A stretch of DNA of 64,000 bases from Domibacillus aminovorans (GCF_001643235.1 NZ_LQWY01000005.1:62001-126000); one strand, 5' to 3'; shown: positions 47,079 to 57,158, counted from the stretch's first letter. The notes: a model not told the origin generated them from the letters alone. Program-made: numbers and translations.

Positions 47079-47338
47079 ATATGAAAAGTGATGACAGGGA
47101 CACGTTTGATTTGGAACGTCTTCAGAGAGGGGAAGCATCTAGGCTGTAACTTTCCCGGCGCGAACAATCTATTCACCACCCTCGAGCTCTGTTTGTGAAC
47201 GCAAATTTTTTTGCAAGTAATAAACGGCGGCACCAGACCGTTATCTGACTGCAATGAGCCGGGGAAAATTTCCCGGAAAGTTGGGTGGAACCGCGATTTA
47301 AACCTCGCCCCTTCGTAATAGAAGGAGCGGGGTTTTTT
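47079..47338 (+). promoter_or_regulatory. T-box leader of thrS (threonine-tRNA riboswitch)
   Basis: The T-box element GGGTGGAACCGCG is at 47283-47295. The terminator stem cctcgccccttc/gaaggagcgggg with a T-run is at 47303-47338. AGAGAGG occurs near 47123. A threonine specifier ACC is likely within caccacc at 47174-47180. The stretch 47037-47369 holds no gene other than this leader. Confidence 0.92.
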
Positions 47339-47369
47339 GACGTTTTTTAATAATAAGGAGGAAACAATC

Positions 47370-49301
47370 ATGTCGATTCAATTAACATTTCCAGATGGCG
47401 CCGTAAAGGAATTCCCATTGGGAACAACAATGGAAGATGTCGCGCAGTCGATCAGTCCGGGACTTCGCAAAAAAGCGCTTGCCGGTAAACTATCGGGTAC
47501 ACCAATTGATTTGAAAACACCGATCGAACAGGATGGAGCCATTGAAATTATTACGCCTGACCATGCGGATGCATTGGAAATTCTGCGTCACAGCACAGCG
47601 CATTTAATGGCCCAGGCGATTAAGCGTGTATACGGCGCAGACAAAGTAAAGCTTGGTGTAGGTCCGGTTATTGAAGGCGGGTTTTATTACGATATCGACA
47701 TAGACGAGTCGATCACGCCGGAAGATTTGCCAGTGATTGAAAAAGAAATGAAAAAAATCATCAATGAAAATGTGCCAGTCATTCGTAAAGAAGTCACACG
47801 TGATGAAGCGAAGAAATTTTATGAAGAAATCGGCGATGAGTACAAAATTGAGCTTCTTGAGGCGATTCCGGCTGATGAAACGGTTACGCTTTATGAGCAA
47901 GGTGATTTCACTGACCTTTGCCGCGGTGTGCACGTACCGTCAACAGGCAAGCTGAAAGAATTTAAATTGTTGAACATTGCCGGTGCGTACTGGCGCGGCA
48001 ATTCCGACAATAAAATGCTTCAGCGCATTTATGGAACAGCCTTTTTCAAAAAAGAAGAGCTTGAGCATCACTTGAAAATGCTGGAAGAAGCAAAAGAGCG
48101 TGACCACCGCAAAATTGGGAAAGAACTCGATTTGTTTACAAACTCACAAAAAGTGGGCCAGGGACTTCCGCTATGGCTGCCAAAAGGCGCGACGATTCGC
48201 CGCATTATTGAACGCTATATCGTCGACAAAGAAGTCAGCCTCGGCTATGATCATGTGTATACACCGGTGCTTGGCAGCGTGGAGCTGTACAAAACAAGCG
48301 GCCACTGGGGGCATTACCAGGATGGCATGTTCCCACTCATGGAAATGGACAACGAGGACCTTGTTCTTCGTCCGATGAACTGCCCACATCATATGATGAT
48401 TTATAAAAATGATATTCACAGCTATCGTGAGCTGCCGATCCGTATTGCTGAACTTGGCACGATGCACCGCTATGAAATGTCAGGCGCGCTTGCCGGCCTT
48501 CAGCGCGTTCGCGGCATGACGTTAAACGACGCACACATTTTCGTTCGTCCGGATCAAATTAAAGATGAACTAAAGCGTGTGGTTGAATTGGTTCTTGCTG
48601 TATATGAAGATTTTGATTTAACCGATTACTCATTCCGCTTGTCTTACCGTGACCCGCAGGATACAGAAAAATATTATGACGACGATCAAATGTGGGAGAA
48701 AGCGCAGGGCATGCTGAAAGAAGCAATGGATGAGATTGGCATTGACTATGTGGAAGCGGAAGGCGAAGCAGCGTTTTACGGACCAAAGCTTGATGTGCAG
48801 GTGAAAACAGCGCTTGGCAAAGAAGAAACACTTTCGACCGTTCAGCTGGATTTCCTCATGCCGGAGCGTTTTGACTTAACATATGTAGGAGAAGACGGCA
48901 AACAGCACCGCCCGGTCGTTATCCACCGCGGTGTCGTTTCTACAATGGAACGGTTTGTTGCGTTCTTGATTGAAGAATACAAGGGCGCATTTCCAACGTG
49001 GCTGGCACCTGTGCAGGTTCAAATTATTCCAGTATCAAATGAAGTTCATTATGATTATGCGAAACAATTAAAAGATCAATTGAAAGCAGCGGGTATTCGC
49101 GTTGAAATGGACAACCGTGAAGAAAAACTCGGCTACAAAATCCGCGAGTCGCAAATGAAGAAAATTCCGTACATGCTCGTTGTGGGCGACAAGGAATTGG
49201 AATCCGGTTCTGTCAACGTTCGCAAATATGGCGAACAAGATTCAGATACAATGTCATTTGATGACTTCCGTGACTATGTACAGCAAGAAGGCAAAAGATA
49301 A
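47370..49301 (+). CDS. thrS: Threonyl-tRNA synthetase
   Basis: Class II synthetase of 643 residues, the same length as B. subtilis ThrS. Domains: TGS (1-62), editing domain with HSTAHLMAQ (about 73-81), catalytic core with zinc ligands in [11 protein letters not shown] and motif 2 [11 protein letters not shown], and the anticodon-binding domain from about 540. The ATG at 47370 follows ataaggagg. The T-box leader upstream confirms the amino acid. Confidence 0.98.
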   Translation: MSIQLTFPDGAVKEFPLGTTMEDVAQSISPGLRKKALAGKLSGTPIDLKTPIEQDGAIEIITPDHADALEILRHSTAHLMAQAIKRVYGADKVKLGVGPVIEGGFYYDIDIDESITPEDLPVIEKEMKKIINENVPVIRKEVTRDEAKKFYEEIGDEYKIELLEAIPADETVTLYEQGDFTDLCRGVHVPSTGKLKEFKLLNIAGAYWRGNSDNKMLQRIYGTAFFKKEELEHHLKMLEEAKERDHRKIGKELDLFTNSQKVGQGLPLWLPKGATIRRIIERYIVDKEVSLGYDHVYTPVLGSVELYKTSGHWGHYQDGMFPLMEMDNEDLVLRPMNCPHHMMIYKNDIHSYRELPIRIAELGTMHRYEMSGALAGLQRVRGMTLNDAHIFVRPDQIKDELKRVVELVLAVYEDFDLTDYSFRLSYRDPQDTEKYYDDDQMWEKAQGMLKEAMDEIGIDYVEAEGEAAFYGPKLDVQVKTALGKEETLSTVQLDFLMPERFDLTYVGEDGKQHRPVVIHRGVVSTMERFVAFLIEEYKGAFPTWLAPVQVQIIPVSNEVHYDYAKQLKDQLKAAGIRVEMDNREEKLGYKIRESQMKKIPYMLVVGDKELESGSVNVRKYGEQDSDTMSFDDFRDYVQQEGKR

Positions 49302-49369
49302 AAATAAAAGTTGTTTTTTTCAGCAGGTAATGGTATTATTTAAAACGTTGGTTCTTTCAATTGCTCTTC

Positions 49370-49398
49370 TAGACATTTGAAAGAATATATGATACAGT
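49370..49398 (+). promoter_or_regulatory. Possible promoter of infC-rpmI-rplT
   Basis: TAGACA, a 17-base spacer and TACAGT, about 240 bases before infC. Confidence 0.45.
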
Positions 49399-49404
49399 TA
49401 CTTA

Positions 49405-49634
49405 GGTGAATAGAACACACGATAAAAGAAAGCAGAAGCGCCCGCTTCTCACCTCGTCTGACAAATTTGTTGGCAGGTTGACATGGTAAATGACAAAGCT
49501 ATTTAAAAGCTTTTTACTGGCGGGGCATCTACTTCAGATGCCTCGTCTTTTTCATGCAGGCAGCGCTCTGTTTTCCCATGGGAACCCCGTTCTTTTAAAG
49601 ATACGTGTTTTCTAAAATTACCTGGAGGTGGCTT
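49405..49634 (+). promoter_or_regulatory. L20-type leader of the infC operon with attenuator
   Basis: About 230 nt of leader. A terminator is at 49519-49552: stem ggcggggcatct/agatgcctcgtc then ttttt. In B. subtilis ribosomal protein L20 binds the infC leader and promotes early termination, and this leader matches in place and layout. The exact L20-binding fold was not verified. The preceding 49302-49404 region holds a T-rich stretch after thrS and no gene. Confidence 0.7.
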
Positions 49635-49637
49635 ATT

Positions 49638-50153
49638 ATTAGCAAAGATATGAACTTAAACGAAGGCATCCGTGCCCGTGAAGTACGCCTGATTGATCAA
49701 AACGGCGAACAACTCGGCATTAAACAAAAACGTGACGCTCTTGATATTGCAGCACGTGTTAATCTTGATCTTGTGCTTGTTGCACCGAACGCGAAACCAC
49801 CTGTAGCCCGTATCATGGATTACGGAAAGTTCAAGTTTGAACAGCAGAAGAAAGAGAAGGAAGCCCGCAAAAACCAAAAAATCATCCTATTGAAAGAAGT
49901 GCGTCTCAGTCCGACGATTGATGAGCATGATTTCAATACAAAACTTCGCAGTGCAATTAAGTTTTTGGAAAAGGGTGACAAAGTAAAAGCTTCGATCCGA
50001 TTTAAAGGACGTGCGATTACGCATAAAGAAATCGGCCAACGTGTACTTGACCGCTTTGCAGAAGAGTGTAAGGAAGTTGCGACAGTTGAGTCTAAGCCGA
50101 AAATGGATGGCCGTAGTATGTTCCTAATTATGGCGCCGAAAAACGAAAAGTAA
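49638..50153 (+). CDS. infC: Translation initiation factor IF-3, non-ATG start
   Basis: IF-3 of about 171 residues that blocks premature subunit joining. The N-domain [18 protein letters not shown], linker ([19 protein letters not shown] region) and C-domain [14 protein letters not shown] are all present. The strong ggaggtgg ribosome-binding site is followed by two ATT codons (49635, 49638) and no well-spaced ATG. AUU initiation is a known infC feature that allows IF-3 autoregulation. The ATG at 49650 is too far from the ribosome-binding site. I choose the second ATT, giving [10 protein letters not shown]. First gene of infC-rpmI-rplT. Confidence 0.93.
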   Translation: MSKDMNLNEGIRAREVRLIDQNGEQLGIKQKRDALDIAARVNLDLVLVAPNAKPPVARIMDYGKFKFEQQKKEKEARKNQKIILLKEVRLSPTIDEHDFNTKLRSAIKFLEKGDKVKASIRFKGRAITHKEIGQRVLDRFAEECKEVATVESKPKMDGRSMFLIMAPKNEK

Positions 50154-50176
50154 ACCAGTTTGAGGAGGAAGTCGAA

Positions 50177-50374
50177 ATGCCAAAAATGAAAACTCACCGT
50201 GGTTCTGCCAAACGTTTCAAGAAAACAGGTTCGGGTAACCTGAAACGTTCAAAAGCTTATACAAGCCACTTGTTCGCGAATAAATCTACGAAGCAAAAAC
50301 GTAAATTGCGTAAAAGCACAATGGTTTCTAAAGGCGATTTCAAACGTATTCGTCACATGCTCGACAATCTGTAA
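50177..50374 (+). CDS. rpmI: 50S ribosomal protein L35
   Basis: 65 residues, very basic, with the family start [20 protein letters not shown] and [11 protein letters not shown]. Ribosome-binding site gaggagg. Second gene of the infC operon. Confidence 0.98.
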   Translation: MPKMKTHRGSAKRFKKTGSGNLKRSKAYTSHLFANKSTKQKRKLRKSTMVSKGDFKRIRHMLDNL

Positions 50375-50407
50375 TAAAATTATGTAACATCATTAGGAGG
50401 GAATAGT

Positions 50408-50764
50408 ATGCCACGCGTAAAAGGCGGTACTGTAACACGCAAACGTCGTAAAAAGGTTCTTAAGTTAGCAAAAGGTTATTTCGGTTCGAAACATCGTTTA
50501 TATAAAGTTGCCAATCAACAAGTGATGAAATCCCTGCAATATGCATACCGGGATCGTCGTAACAAAAAACGTGACTTCCGTAAATTGTGGATTACACGTA
50601 TTAACGCAGCTGCTCGTATGAACGGTCTTTCTTATAGCCGTTTAATGCACGGTTTGAAACTTGCTGGTATTGAAGTAAACCGCAAAATGCTTGCTGAACT
50701 CGCTGTTAGCGATGAAAAAGCATTCACGCAGCTTGCTGATGCAGCTAAAAAACAACTCGGTTAA
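50408..50764 (+). CDS. rplT: 50S ribosomal protein L20
   Basis: 118 residues, with the start [20 protein letters not shown] and the family motif [21 protein letters not shown]20 is a primary 23S rRNA-binding protein and is the likely repressor of its own operon through the leader upstream of infC. Last gene of the operon. Confidence 0.98.
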   Translation: MPRVKGGTVTRKRRKKVLKLAKGYFGSKHRLYKVANQQVMKSLQYAYRDRRNKKRDFRKLWITRINAAARMNGLSYSRLMHGLKLAGIEVNRKMLAELAVSDEKAFTQLADAAKKQLG

Positions 50765-50774
50765 TTGTAACTAG

Positions 50775-50809
50775 AAAACTGCCCTGAATCTATTTCAGGG
50801 CAGTTTTTT
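50775..50809 (+). terminator. Terminator of infC-rpmI-rplT
   Basis: Stem aaaactgccctga/tcagggcagtttt with T-run. Confidence 0.92.
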
Positions 50810-50879
50810 AGTTTATGTGAAGACTCTATTTTTTACCTTTTCCGTTTAATTTTGATAAAATAAGAAGGGAGGTGCATCG

Positions 50880-51146
50880 GTGTCGATTTTATTTATGTAT
50901 TTTATAATGATCAACTTTGTCGCCTACATCGTGATGGCAGGGGATAAACGAAAAGCCCGGCAGAAGAAGTATCGGACGAGTGAACAGACACTCTGGCTGC
51001 TGGCGCTGCTAGGAGGTGCACCTGGCAGTTTTGTTGCGATGCAGACACATCGTCATAAAACGAAACATGTGTCGTTTAAATATGGAATACCGGTGCTTGC
51101 GGTCATTGATCTCGTCATATTGGGTATAATAGGGGGAGTAATGTGA
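50880..51146 (+). CDS. ysdA: DUF1294 membrane protein (YsdA)
   Basis: 88-residue membrane protein, DUF1294 family. Two hydrophobic helices at the ends (about 2-20 and 68-86), a weak third in the middle, and the family motif DKRKARQKKYRTSEQTL followed by GGAPGSFVAMQTHRHKTKH. Function unknown. GTG start after gaagggaggtg. Place next to rplT is that of B. subtilis ysdA. Its stop overlaps the next gene's start (GTGA). Confidence 0.87.
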   Translation: MSILFMYFIMINFVAYIVMAGDKRKARQKKYRTSEQTLWLLALLGGAPGSFVAMQTHRHKTKHVSFKYGIPVLAVIDLVILGIIGGVM

Positions 51147-51628
51147 ATATTGAAAAGTTGTTTAATATGCAGCGAGGGCTCGATCGTTACATAGAAGAGG
51201 GGCATAATCTGGCAGGTAAAGATTTATTTGATCAAAAAACATTGGCGTTACTCGTTGAAATTGGCGAACTGGCAAACGAAACACGCTGCTTTAAATTTTG
51301 GAGTACGAAAGGGCCATCTGAGCGAAACGTTATTTTAGAAGAGTTCGTTGATGGGGTCCATTTTATTTTATCGCTCGGGATTATGGCTGGCTTCGATCAA
51401 GATAAGCCGGTATTTGAAGCGGGAGCCGTAGATCAGACGAAACAATTCATCCTTGTGATGGAGTCAGTTCATGCGTTCCATAAAGAAAAAACAAAATCGA
51501 ATTATGAGCAGTTAATGAATCGTTATTTTGCGCTTGGAGATCTGCTCGGATTTTCACCCGATGAAGTGGAAGCAGCGTATGTCGCAAAAAATGAAGTAAA
51601 TTATGAACGGCAAAAATCAGGTTATTAA
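51143..51628 (+). CDS. Dimeric all-alpha dUTPase-like NTP pyrophosphatase
   Basis: 161 residues. The metal-binding motifs of dimeric dUTPases are present: EIGELANE (39-46) and EEFVDGVHF (66-74), with N and K residues in FKFWSTK. It probably hydrolyses dUTP to dUMP and diphosphate, keeping uracil out of DNA. Specificity is inferred. GTG start overlapping ysdA by four bases. B. subtilis has ysdB here as I recall, so this gene sits in its place. Confidence 0.82.
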   Translation: MNIEKLFNMQRGLDRYIEEGHNLAGKDLFDQKTLALLVEIGELANETRCFKFWSTKGPSERNVILEEFVDGVHFILSLGIMAGFDQDKPVFEAGAVDQTKQFILVMESVHAFHKEKTKSNYEQLMNRYFALGDLLGFSPDEVEAAYVAKNEVNYERQKSGY

Positions 51629-51646
51629 AAAAGGGGGCATATTAAA

Positions 51647-52735
51647 ATGAAGAAACTTGATGAAACATTAACGATGTTAAAAGAATTGACAGATGCAAAA
51701 GGGATTGCAGGTAATGAACGTGAAGTGCGTCAAGTCATGCAAAAATACATTGAACCGCACGCTGATGTTGTGACAACAGATGGATTAGGCAGTTTAATCG
51801 CGAAAAAAACTGGCAACGGGGACGGGCCGAAGATTATGGTCGCCGGTCACCTCGATGAAGTTGGATTTATGGTGACGCGTGTTGACGAGAAAGGATTTAT
51901 CCGTTTTCAAACGGTAGGAGGCTGGTGGAGCCAGGTGATGCTGGCACAGCGCGTGACGATTGTGACGAAAAAAGGGGATGTAACAGGTGTCATTGGCTCA
52001 AAACCGCCGCATATTTTGCCTCCGGAAGCGCGTAAAAAGCCGGTTGATATAAAAGACATGTTCATTGATATAGGAGCATCAAGCCGTGAGGAAGTAACAG
52101 AATGGGGTGTACGTCCAGGCGATATGATCGTTCCCTATTTTGAATTTACGGTTATGAACAATGAGAAAATGCTTCTCGCTAAAGCATGGGACAACCGGAT
52201 TGGCTGTGCCATTGCGATTGATGTGATGAAATATGTGAAAGATAAGAAGCATGAGAACATTGTATACGGTGTTGGAACGGTACAGGAAGAAGTCGGTTTG
52301 CGTGGCGCGAAAACGTCCGCTCATATGATCGAGCCGGATATCGCATTCGGTGTTGACGTCGGCATTGCGGGTGATACTCCGGGCGTGACTGAAAAAGAAG
52401 CAATGGGTAAAATGGGCAAAGGCCCGCAAATTATTTTGTATGATGCATCGATGGTATCACATAAAGGACTGCGTGATTTTGTAACAGATACAGCGGATGA
52501 ACTCGATATTCCGTATCAGTTTGATGCGATGGCGGGCGGCGGAACAGATTCTGGGGAGATTCATAAATCAGCAAATGGTGTGCCAACATTGTCTGTGACA
52601 ATCGCAACGCGCTATATTCATAGTCACGCGGCGATGCTCCATCGTGATGATTATGAAAATACGGTGAAATTACTCGGTGAAGTTATTCTTCGTCTCGATC
52701 GCAATACAGTGAACAAGATCACATTTGAAGCATAA
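51647..52735 (+). CDS. ysdC: M42-family aminopeptidase (YsdC)
   Basis: Cobalt- or zinc-dependent aminopeptidase, glutamyl aminopeptidase/endoglucanase family, 362 residues. Metal ligands: H68 and D70 in AGHLDEVG, D in AWDNRIG, the catalytic pair EE in [10 protein letters not shown] in [10 protein letters not shown] and H in [12 protein letters not shown]. It forms large peptide-trimming complexes in relatives. ATG after aaaaggggg. The gene name follows B. subtilis. Confidence 0.93.
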   Translation: MKKLDETLTMLKELTDAKGIAGNEREVRQVMQKYIEPHADVVTTDGLGSLIAKKTGNGDGPKIMVAGHLDEVGFMVTRVDEKGFIRFQTVGGWWSQVMLAQRVTIVTKKGDVTGVIGSKPPHILPPEARKKPVDIKDMFIDIGASSREEVTEWGVRPGDMIVPYFEFTVMNNEKMLLAKAWDNRIGCAIAIDVMKYVKDKKHENIVYGVGTVQEEVGLRGAKTSAHMIEPDIAFGVDVGIAGDTPGVTEKEAMGKMGKGPQIILYDASMVSHKGLRDFVTDTADELDIPYQFDAMAGGGTDSGEIHKSANGVPTLSVTIATRYIHSHAAMLHRDDYENTVKLLGEVILRLDRNTVNKITFEA

Positions 52736-52736
52736 G

Positions 52737-52772
52737 AAAAGCCGCTCACGATACTGTGAGCGGTTCTTTTTT
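52737..52772. terminator. Bidirectional terminator between ysdC and asnB
   Basis: Stem gccgctcac/gtgagcggt with T-runs on both sides. The end of asnB lies in it. Confidence 0.85.
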
Positions 52773-54626
52773 GACTTCTGTTGCAGATTCTTCAATAAAT
52801 AGCTTGTGCCATTGCATAAAAATAAGCAGAGTCCACAATTTGCGGCTGTTATCTTCTTTTCCTTCAACATGATCGTCAAGTAACTGATGAACGTATGATT
52901 TGTTAATTAAATGATCGACTTCACTTTCTTGAATCATCGTACGTGCCCAGTCGTACAGTTCATTTTTCAACCAGACGCGGATTGGCACAGGAAAGCCAAG
53001 CTTTTTCCGTTCGAGCACATGATCAGGAACGATGCCTTCAGCAGCTCGTCGAAGTAAATATTTCGTCGTTTTATTTGATGTTTTGTCTTTTGTGTTTAGG
53101 CGGCGGGCCACATCGAATACTTCTTTATCAAGAAATGGAACACGCAATTCAAGCGAATGCGCCATCGTCATTTTATCAGCTTTTAACAAAATATCTCCGC
53201 GCAGCCATGTTTGCATATCAATATATTGCATTTTTTCCACGTCATCCGATGATTGGCAATCTTTATAATAAGGAGATGTGATATCCGTGTAAGGGACATT
53301 CGCGTTGTAATGCTGCATAAATTGCTTTTTTTCACGCTCTAAAAACATTTTCGCATTGCCGACATATCGTTCTTCAATCGATGTACAACCGCGCAATAAA
53401 TAGTTGCGGCCTTTAAAACCGGCCGGCAGCTTTCGAAATGCTTCTTTCAAACCAGGTTTTAACCCATCCGGCAAGTAGCGGAAAACCGAGAGTGCCTGTG
53501 GTTCGCGGTAAATATTGTAGCCGCCAAACAGCTCGTCAGCTCCTTCTCCTGAGAGAACAACCGTTACGTGTTTTTTCGCTTCTCTTGCGACAAAATAAAG
53601 AGGAATGGCTGCAGCATCTGCAAGCGGATCATCCATATGCCAGACAATCTTTGGCAGTTCTTGTAAGAATTCTTCAGGTGTAATGTTGTACGTATGGTGG
53701 TGAACACCAATTTTATCCGCCGTCTCAGCTGCAACATCTATTTCACTGTAGCCATCAATCTTAAACCCAACAGAAAACGCATGAAGGTCTGGATTCATTT
53801 CTTTTGCAATGGCTGTCGTAATTGACGAATCAATCCCACCTGATAAAAAGCAACCGACCGGAACATCACTGCGCATATGATATTTTACGGAATCATATAA
53901 AACATCTTGAATCGCTTTGATCTTTTCCGACTCTGCTTGCATAACCGGCTGGAAAGATGGCTTCCAGTAGCGTTCAATATGCATCGGCTCATTTTTTCGC
54001 ATTGTAAAACACGTGCCTGGCTCCAGTTTTTGAATCCCTGTGACCATTGTTGCAGGCTCTGGTACATATTGAAACGTTAAATAATGCTGAAATGAATGAT
54101 CATCGACTTCTTTTTGAGGTAAAAATGCTTGGAAGCTTTTGCTTTCCGATCCGAACAGACAATAACCATCCTGCTCACTATAGTAAAATGGTTTTATGCC
54201 AAACCGATCACGTGCGCCAAATAATACCTCTTCGTGCTTGTCCCAAATTAAGAAAGAAAACATGCCACGGAGTTTTTCCACAGCGGCACTGCCCCAATGA
54301 CAGTAAGCAACAAGAAGTACTTCTGTATCCGAGTGTGTATGAAACGTATAACCGAAATCTATCAACTCGTTGCGAAGTTCAATATAGTTATAAATTTCAC
54401 CGTTAAAAATAATCCAGTAGCGCTCATTTTCATGTGAAAGCGGCTGATGGCCGTTTTCCGTATCAATAATGCTAAGGCGTCTGAACGCAAATTTTACTGT
54501 AGCATCACTAAAATATCCTTCATCATCCGGACCTCGATGGAAAATGGAATGATTTGCTTTTTGAATTGTTTCATCATTGAAGATTGTATTTTGATTATGG
54601 TGAAATACACCAACAAAACCACACAT
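52746..54626 (-). CDS. asnB: Asparagine synthetase, glutamine-hydrolysing
   Basis: Makes asparagine from aspartate, glutamine and ATP. 626 residues, close to B. subtilis AsnB (632). The N-terminal glutaminase has C2 as nucleophile (MCGFVGVFHH), with RRLSIID and NGEIYNY. The synthetase domain has the PP-loop FLSGGIDSS and the LSGEGADELFGGY motif. The start at 54626 is fixed by the need for cysteine at position 2. The preceding 22 in-frame codons are not translated. It stands alone on the minus strand. Confidence 0.96.
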   Translation of the reverse strand: MCGFVGVFHHNQNTIFNDETIQKANHSIFHRGPDDEGYFSDATVKFAFRRLSIIDTENGHQPLSHENERYWIIFNGEIYNYIELRNELIDFGYTFHTHSDTEVLLVAYCHWGSAAVEKLRGMFSFLIWDKHEEVLFGARDRFGIKPFYYSEQDGYCLFGSESKSFQAFLPQKEVDDHSFQHYLTFQYVPEPATMVTGIQKLEPGTCFTMRKNEPMHIERYWKPSFQPVMQAESEKIKAIQDVLYDSVKYHMRSDVPVGCFLSGGIDSSITTAIAKEMNPDLHAFSVGFKIDGYSEIDVAAETADKIGVHHHTYNITPEEFLQELPKIVWHMDDPLADAAAIPLYFVAREAKKHVTVVLSGEGADELFGGYNIYREPQALSVFRYLPDGLKPGLKEAFRKLPAGFKGRNYLLRGCTSIEERYVGNAKMFLEREKKQFMQHYNANVPYTDITSPYYKDCQSSDDVEKMQYIDMQTWLRGDILLKADKMTMAHSLELRVPFLDKEVFDVARRLNTKDKTSNKTTKYLLRRAAEGIVPDHVLERKKLGFPVPIRVWLKNELYDWARTMIQESEVDHLINKSYVHQLLDDHVEGKEDNSRKLWTLLIFMQWHKLFIEESATEVKKEPLTVS

Positions 54627-54689
54627 TATTTTCACCCCGTAATATATTCGTTTGTAAAGAACGAGTATACGCTTTTTTGGATGATTTTG

Positions 54690-54725
54690 CAAAAAAGTCC
54701 TCTTTTCTTAAATAGAAAAGAGGAC
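54690..54725 (-). terminator. Terminator of sspI
   Basis: Stem gtcctcttttct/agaaaagaggac followed by six T residues on the minus strand. Confidence 0.88.
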
Positions 54726-54731
54726 AAAGTA

Positions 54732-54935
54732 CTACGATTGAAGGGCAGAGGCCATTTTTTGAAGAACCGCTTGTTTTTCATCATTCTGGCTATTTTTCCA
54801 GAACAATTCAAACATCACACCGAGACCAGGCAGCGTCTTTTCTTCACCCTGCGCCACTGCATCTTGAATCGTGGCGGACAGCTGATTTTCATTTTGACCG
54901 TGTAAATTTTGAATAATCGCATTTCGTAAATTCAT
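54732..54935 (-). CDS. sspI: Small acid-soluble spore protein SspI
   Basis: 67 residues. The sequence NLRNAIIQNLHGQNENQL, then AQGEEKTLPGLGVMFELFW, is the SspI family pattern. SspI is a minor spore protein made in the forespore. It shows the lineage forms, or until recently formed, endospores. ATG after caaggagggg. A possible SigG promoter is upstream, and a terminator follows. It sits next to the rRNA methylase and pheST as in B. subtilis. Confidence 0.92.
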   Translation of the reverse strand: MNLRNAIIQNLHGQNENQLSATIQDAVAQGEEKTLPGLGVMFELFWKNSQNDEKQAVLQKMASALQS

Positions 54936-54957
54936 TTTATCCCCTCCTTGTTACTCT

Positions 54958-54987
54958 TATTTTGACCGGAGTGGCTTATGTTATACA
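54958..54987 (-). promoter_or_regulatory. Possible SigG (forespore) promoter of sspI
   Basis: On the minus strand TGTATA, a 17-base spacer and CAAAATA resemble the SigG pattern (GNATR, 17-18, CATNNTA). Moderate match only. Confidence 0.4.
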
Positions 54988-54994
54988 GAAAAAA

Positions 54995-55003
54995 TGCTAT
55001 AAT
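54995..55003 (+). promoter_or_regulatory. Extended -10 promoter of the rRNA methylase gene
   Basis: TGCTATAAT, an extended -10, with no clear -35. It is divergent from the sspI promoter. Confidence 0.55.
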
Positions 55004-55027
55004 AAATCGACGAAAGGGGATTTGAAC

Positions 55028-55783
55028 GTGAATTATATCCAATCGGCGAACAATCCACACATAAAACAGCTCAAAAAGTTACTGACAAAAAAAGAGCGCG
55101 ACAAAACGGGGCAATACCTTTTAGAAGGTTTTCATCTTGTCGAAGAAGCGCTTTGTCATAAAGAAATGATCGATGAATTGATTTTTTCAGAAGCAGCAGT
55201 CATTCCATCCGCATGGAATACAGATGATCTCGAACTGACGATTGTGTCGCCGGAAGTGGCAGCAAAATTGTCTGACACAGAAAACGGACAGGGTGTCTTT
55301 GCAGTGTGCCGGAAATCGGATCAAACCGTACTGCCTGATGGAAGCATGTTTTTATTAATCGACGCTGTACAAGATCCAGGTAATATTGGCACAATGATCC
55401 GTACTGCCGATGCGGCAGGCGTTGATGCGGTTGTTCTCGGCGCTGGTACTGTCGATGTGTACAATCCAAAAGTACTCCGTTCTGCGCAGGGAAGCCATTT
55501 TCATGTGCCGGTCGTCAGCATAGATTTAGGTCAAGCAGTGCAGCAGCTGAGAGAGCGAGACATCCCCGTTTACGGAACAGCGCTTGATGGTGCATCTGAT
55601 TACCGTAGTGAATCACCCGGCCCATTTGCACTGTTAGTCGGCAATGAAGGAAGCGGTGTTCGATCTGAATTGCTGCAAGAAACGACGAAAAACGTGTACA
55701 TTCCGATTTTTGGCCGAAGTGAATCGCTCAATGTAGCTGTTGCTGCCGGTATTCTTCTATATCATTTTCGGGAAAACAATTGA
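55028..55783 (+). CDS. ysgA: SpoU/TrmH-family RNA 2'-O-methyltransferase (YsgA)
   Basis: Probable rRNA ribose methylase, 251 residues. An N-terminal RNA-binding domain (LLEGFHLVEEAL) precedes a SPOUT domain with motif 1 DPGNIGTMIRTADAAG, motif 2 FALLVGNEGSGV and motif 3 SLNVAVAAGILLY, the knot residues for SAM binding. The site is unknown. GTG at 55028 after aaaggggat, and the longer upstream frame overlaps the promoter. Next to sspI and pheST as in B. subtilis. Confidence 0.9.
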   Translation: MNYIQSANNPHIKQLKKLLTKKERDKTGQYLLEGFHLVEEALCHKEMIDELIFSEAAVIPSAWNTDDLELTIVSPEVAAKLSDTENGQGVFAVCRKSDQTVLPDGSMFLLIDAVQDPGNIGTMIRTADAAGVDAVVLGAGTVDVYNPKVLRSAQGSHFHVPVVSIDLGQAVQQLRERDIPVYGTALDGASDYRSESPGPFALLVGNEGSGVRSELLQETTKNVYIPIFGRSESLNVAVAAGILLYHFRENN

Positions 55784-55808
55784 ATTTCAAAAACGGGTTG
55801 TCTATAAT
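55780..55808 (+). promoter_or_regulatory. Sigma-A promoter of pheST
   Basis: TTGAAT, a 17-base spacer and TATAAT. The -35 overlaps the ysgA stop codon. Confidence 0.8.
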
Positions 55809-55814
55809 AATGAG

Positions 55815-56080
55815 TGTGAATTTGATAATGAAAGGCGATGACGGAGAAAAGTACGCCGCGCCTCTTTTTTTTAGGAAGAAAATGCCTTGACTGAAAGCAT
55901 TTTTAAAAAGAGACGGCAGAAGTTCACCTCCTGAGCCGGTGCCAGGACCGTTAGACGTAAAGGCACACCGGTTTTAAAAAGCCGTTATCCGAATGAAGTG
56001 AATGCGTATATTTATGCGTATTAAAAAGGGTGGTACCGCGATCAAAGCCTCGTCCCTTTCCGGGAACGGGGCTTTTTTTA
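55815..56080 (+). promoter_or_regulatory. T-box leader of pheST (phenylalanine-tRNA riboswitch)
   Basis: The T-box element GGGTGGTACCGCG is at 56028-56040. The terminator (agcctcgtccc/gggaacggggct, then T-run) is at 56046-56080. The specifier UUC (Phe) is likely at 55923-55925, followed by a purine. The stretch 55784-56105 holds only this leader. Confidence 0.93.
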
Positions 56081-56105
56081 TTTGTCAAAAAAAGGAGGAG
56101 TAAAC

Positions 56106-57140
56106 GTGGAACAAAAGCTAAAAGAATTGCAAAGTCAGGCGCTTGAAAAAATTGCGGCTGCAGCAAACTTAAAAGAATTAAACGATGTACGTGTCGCCTA
56201 TCTCGGCAAAAAAGGGCCGGTGACAGAAGTATTAAAAGGAATGGGTAAGCTTTCGGCAGAAGAACGCCCGAAAATGGGGGCGCTTGTAAATGTAGTACGT
56301 GAAACCATTTCGAAAAGTATTGAAGAAAAACAAGAACTGCTTGAAGCAGCAGCGATTGAGCAGCAACTTGCGCAGGAATCAATCGACGTGACACTGCCAG
56401 GTCGTCCGGTGAAACAAGGCAGTCATCATCCATTGACACGTGTTGCAGAAGAGATTGAAGACTTATTTATCGGCATGGGGTACACGGTAGCAGAAGGACC
56501 AGAAGTCGAACAGGATTTTTACAATTTTGAAGCGCTCAATTTGCCAAAAGACCATCCGGCACGCGATATGCAAGATACGTTTTACATTACACCGGAACTG
56601 TTAATGCGTACGCATACGTCACCGGTGCAAGTAAGAACGATGCAGAAGCACGAAGGCCGCGGCCCAGTCAAGATCATTTGCCCTGGTAAGGTGTATCGCC
56701 GTGACAGCGATGACGCGACACATTCACATCAATTCGCACAAATTGAAGGGCTTGTCGTTGGCGAAAACATCCGCATGAGCGACTTGAAGGGTACACTTGA
56801 TGTGTTTGCGAAAAAAATGTTCGGCGAAGACCGTGAAATTCGTCTCCGTCCAAGCTTCTTCCCGTTCACGGAGCCATCTGTTGAAGTCGATGTGAGCTGC
56901 ATGTGTGGCGGCAAAGGCTGCTCGATTTGTAAAGGAACAGGCTGGATTGAAGTACTTGGCGCAGGTATGGTGCACCCGAACGTGCTGGAAATGGCCGGTT
57001 TTGATTCAAATAAATATACAGGATTTGCATTCGGTATGGGACAGGAGCGCATTGCGATGCTGAAATACGGCATTGATGATATCCGCCATTTTTACACGAA
57101 TGATCTTCGGTTCTTAAAGCAATTTTCAGTACATGAATAA
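56106..57140 (+). CDS. pheS: Phenylalanyl-tRNA synthetase alpha subunit
   Basis: Catalytic subunit of the (alpha-beta)2 synthetase, 344 residues as in B. subtilis. An N-terminal coiled coil (1-85) is followed by the class II core: [15 protein letters not shown], then [15 protein letters not shown] and [10 protein letters not shown]. The start is GTG at 56106 after aaaggaggag. Upstream codons would overlap the leader terminator. Followed by pheT after 18 bases. Confidence 0.97.
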   Translation: MEQKLKELQSQALEKIAAAANLKELNDVRVAYLGKKGPVTEVLKGMGKLSAEERPKMGALVNVVRETISKSIEEKQELLEAAAIEQQLAQESIDVTLPGRPVKQGSHHPLTRVAEEIEDLFIGMGYTVAEGPEVEQDFYNFEALNLPKDHPARDMQDTFYITPELLMRTHTSPVQVRTMQKHEGRGPVKIICPGKVYRRDSDDATHSHQFAQIEGLVVGENIRMSDLKGTLDVFAKKMFGEDREIRLRPSFFPFTEPSVEVDVSCMCGGKGCSICKGTGWIEVLGAGMVHPNVLEMAGFDSNKYTGFAFGMGQERIAMLKYGIDDIRHFYTNDLRFLKQFSVHE

Positions 57141-57158
57141 ATAAGGAGGAGTATACAC

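Noticed and set aside
54447-54905. 152-codon plus-strand frame over asnB start and sspI
   Set aside because: Runs through the sspI terminator and antisense to two clear genes.
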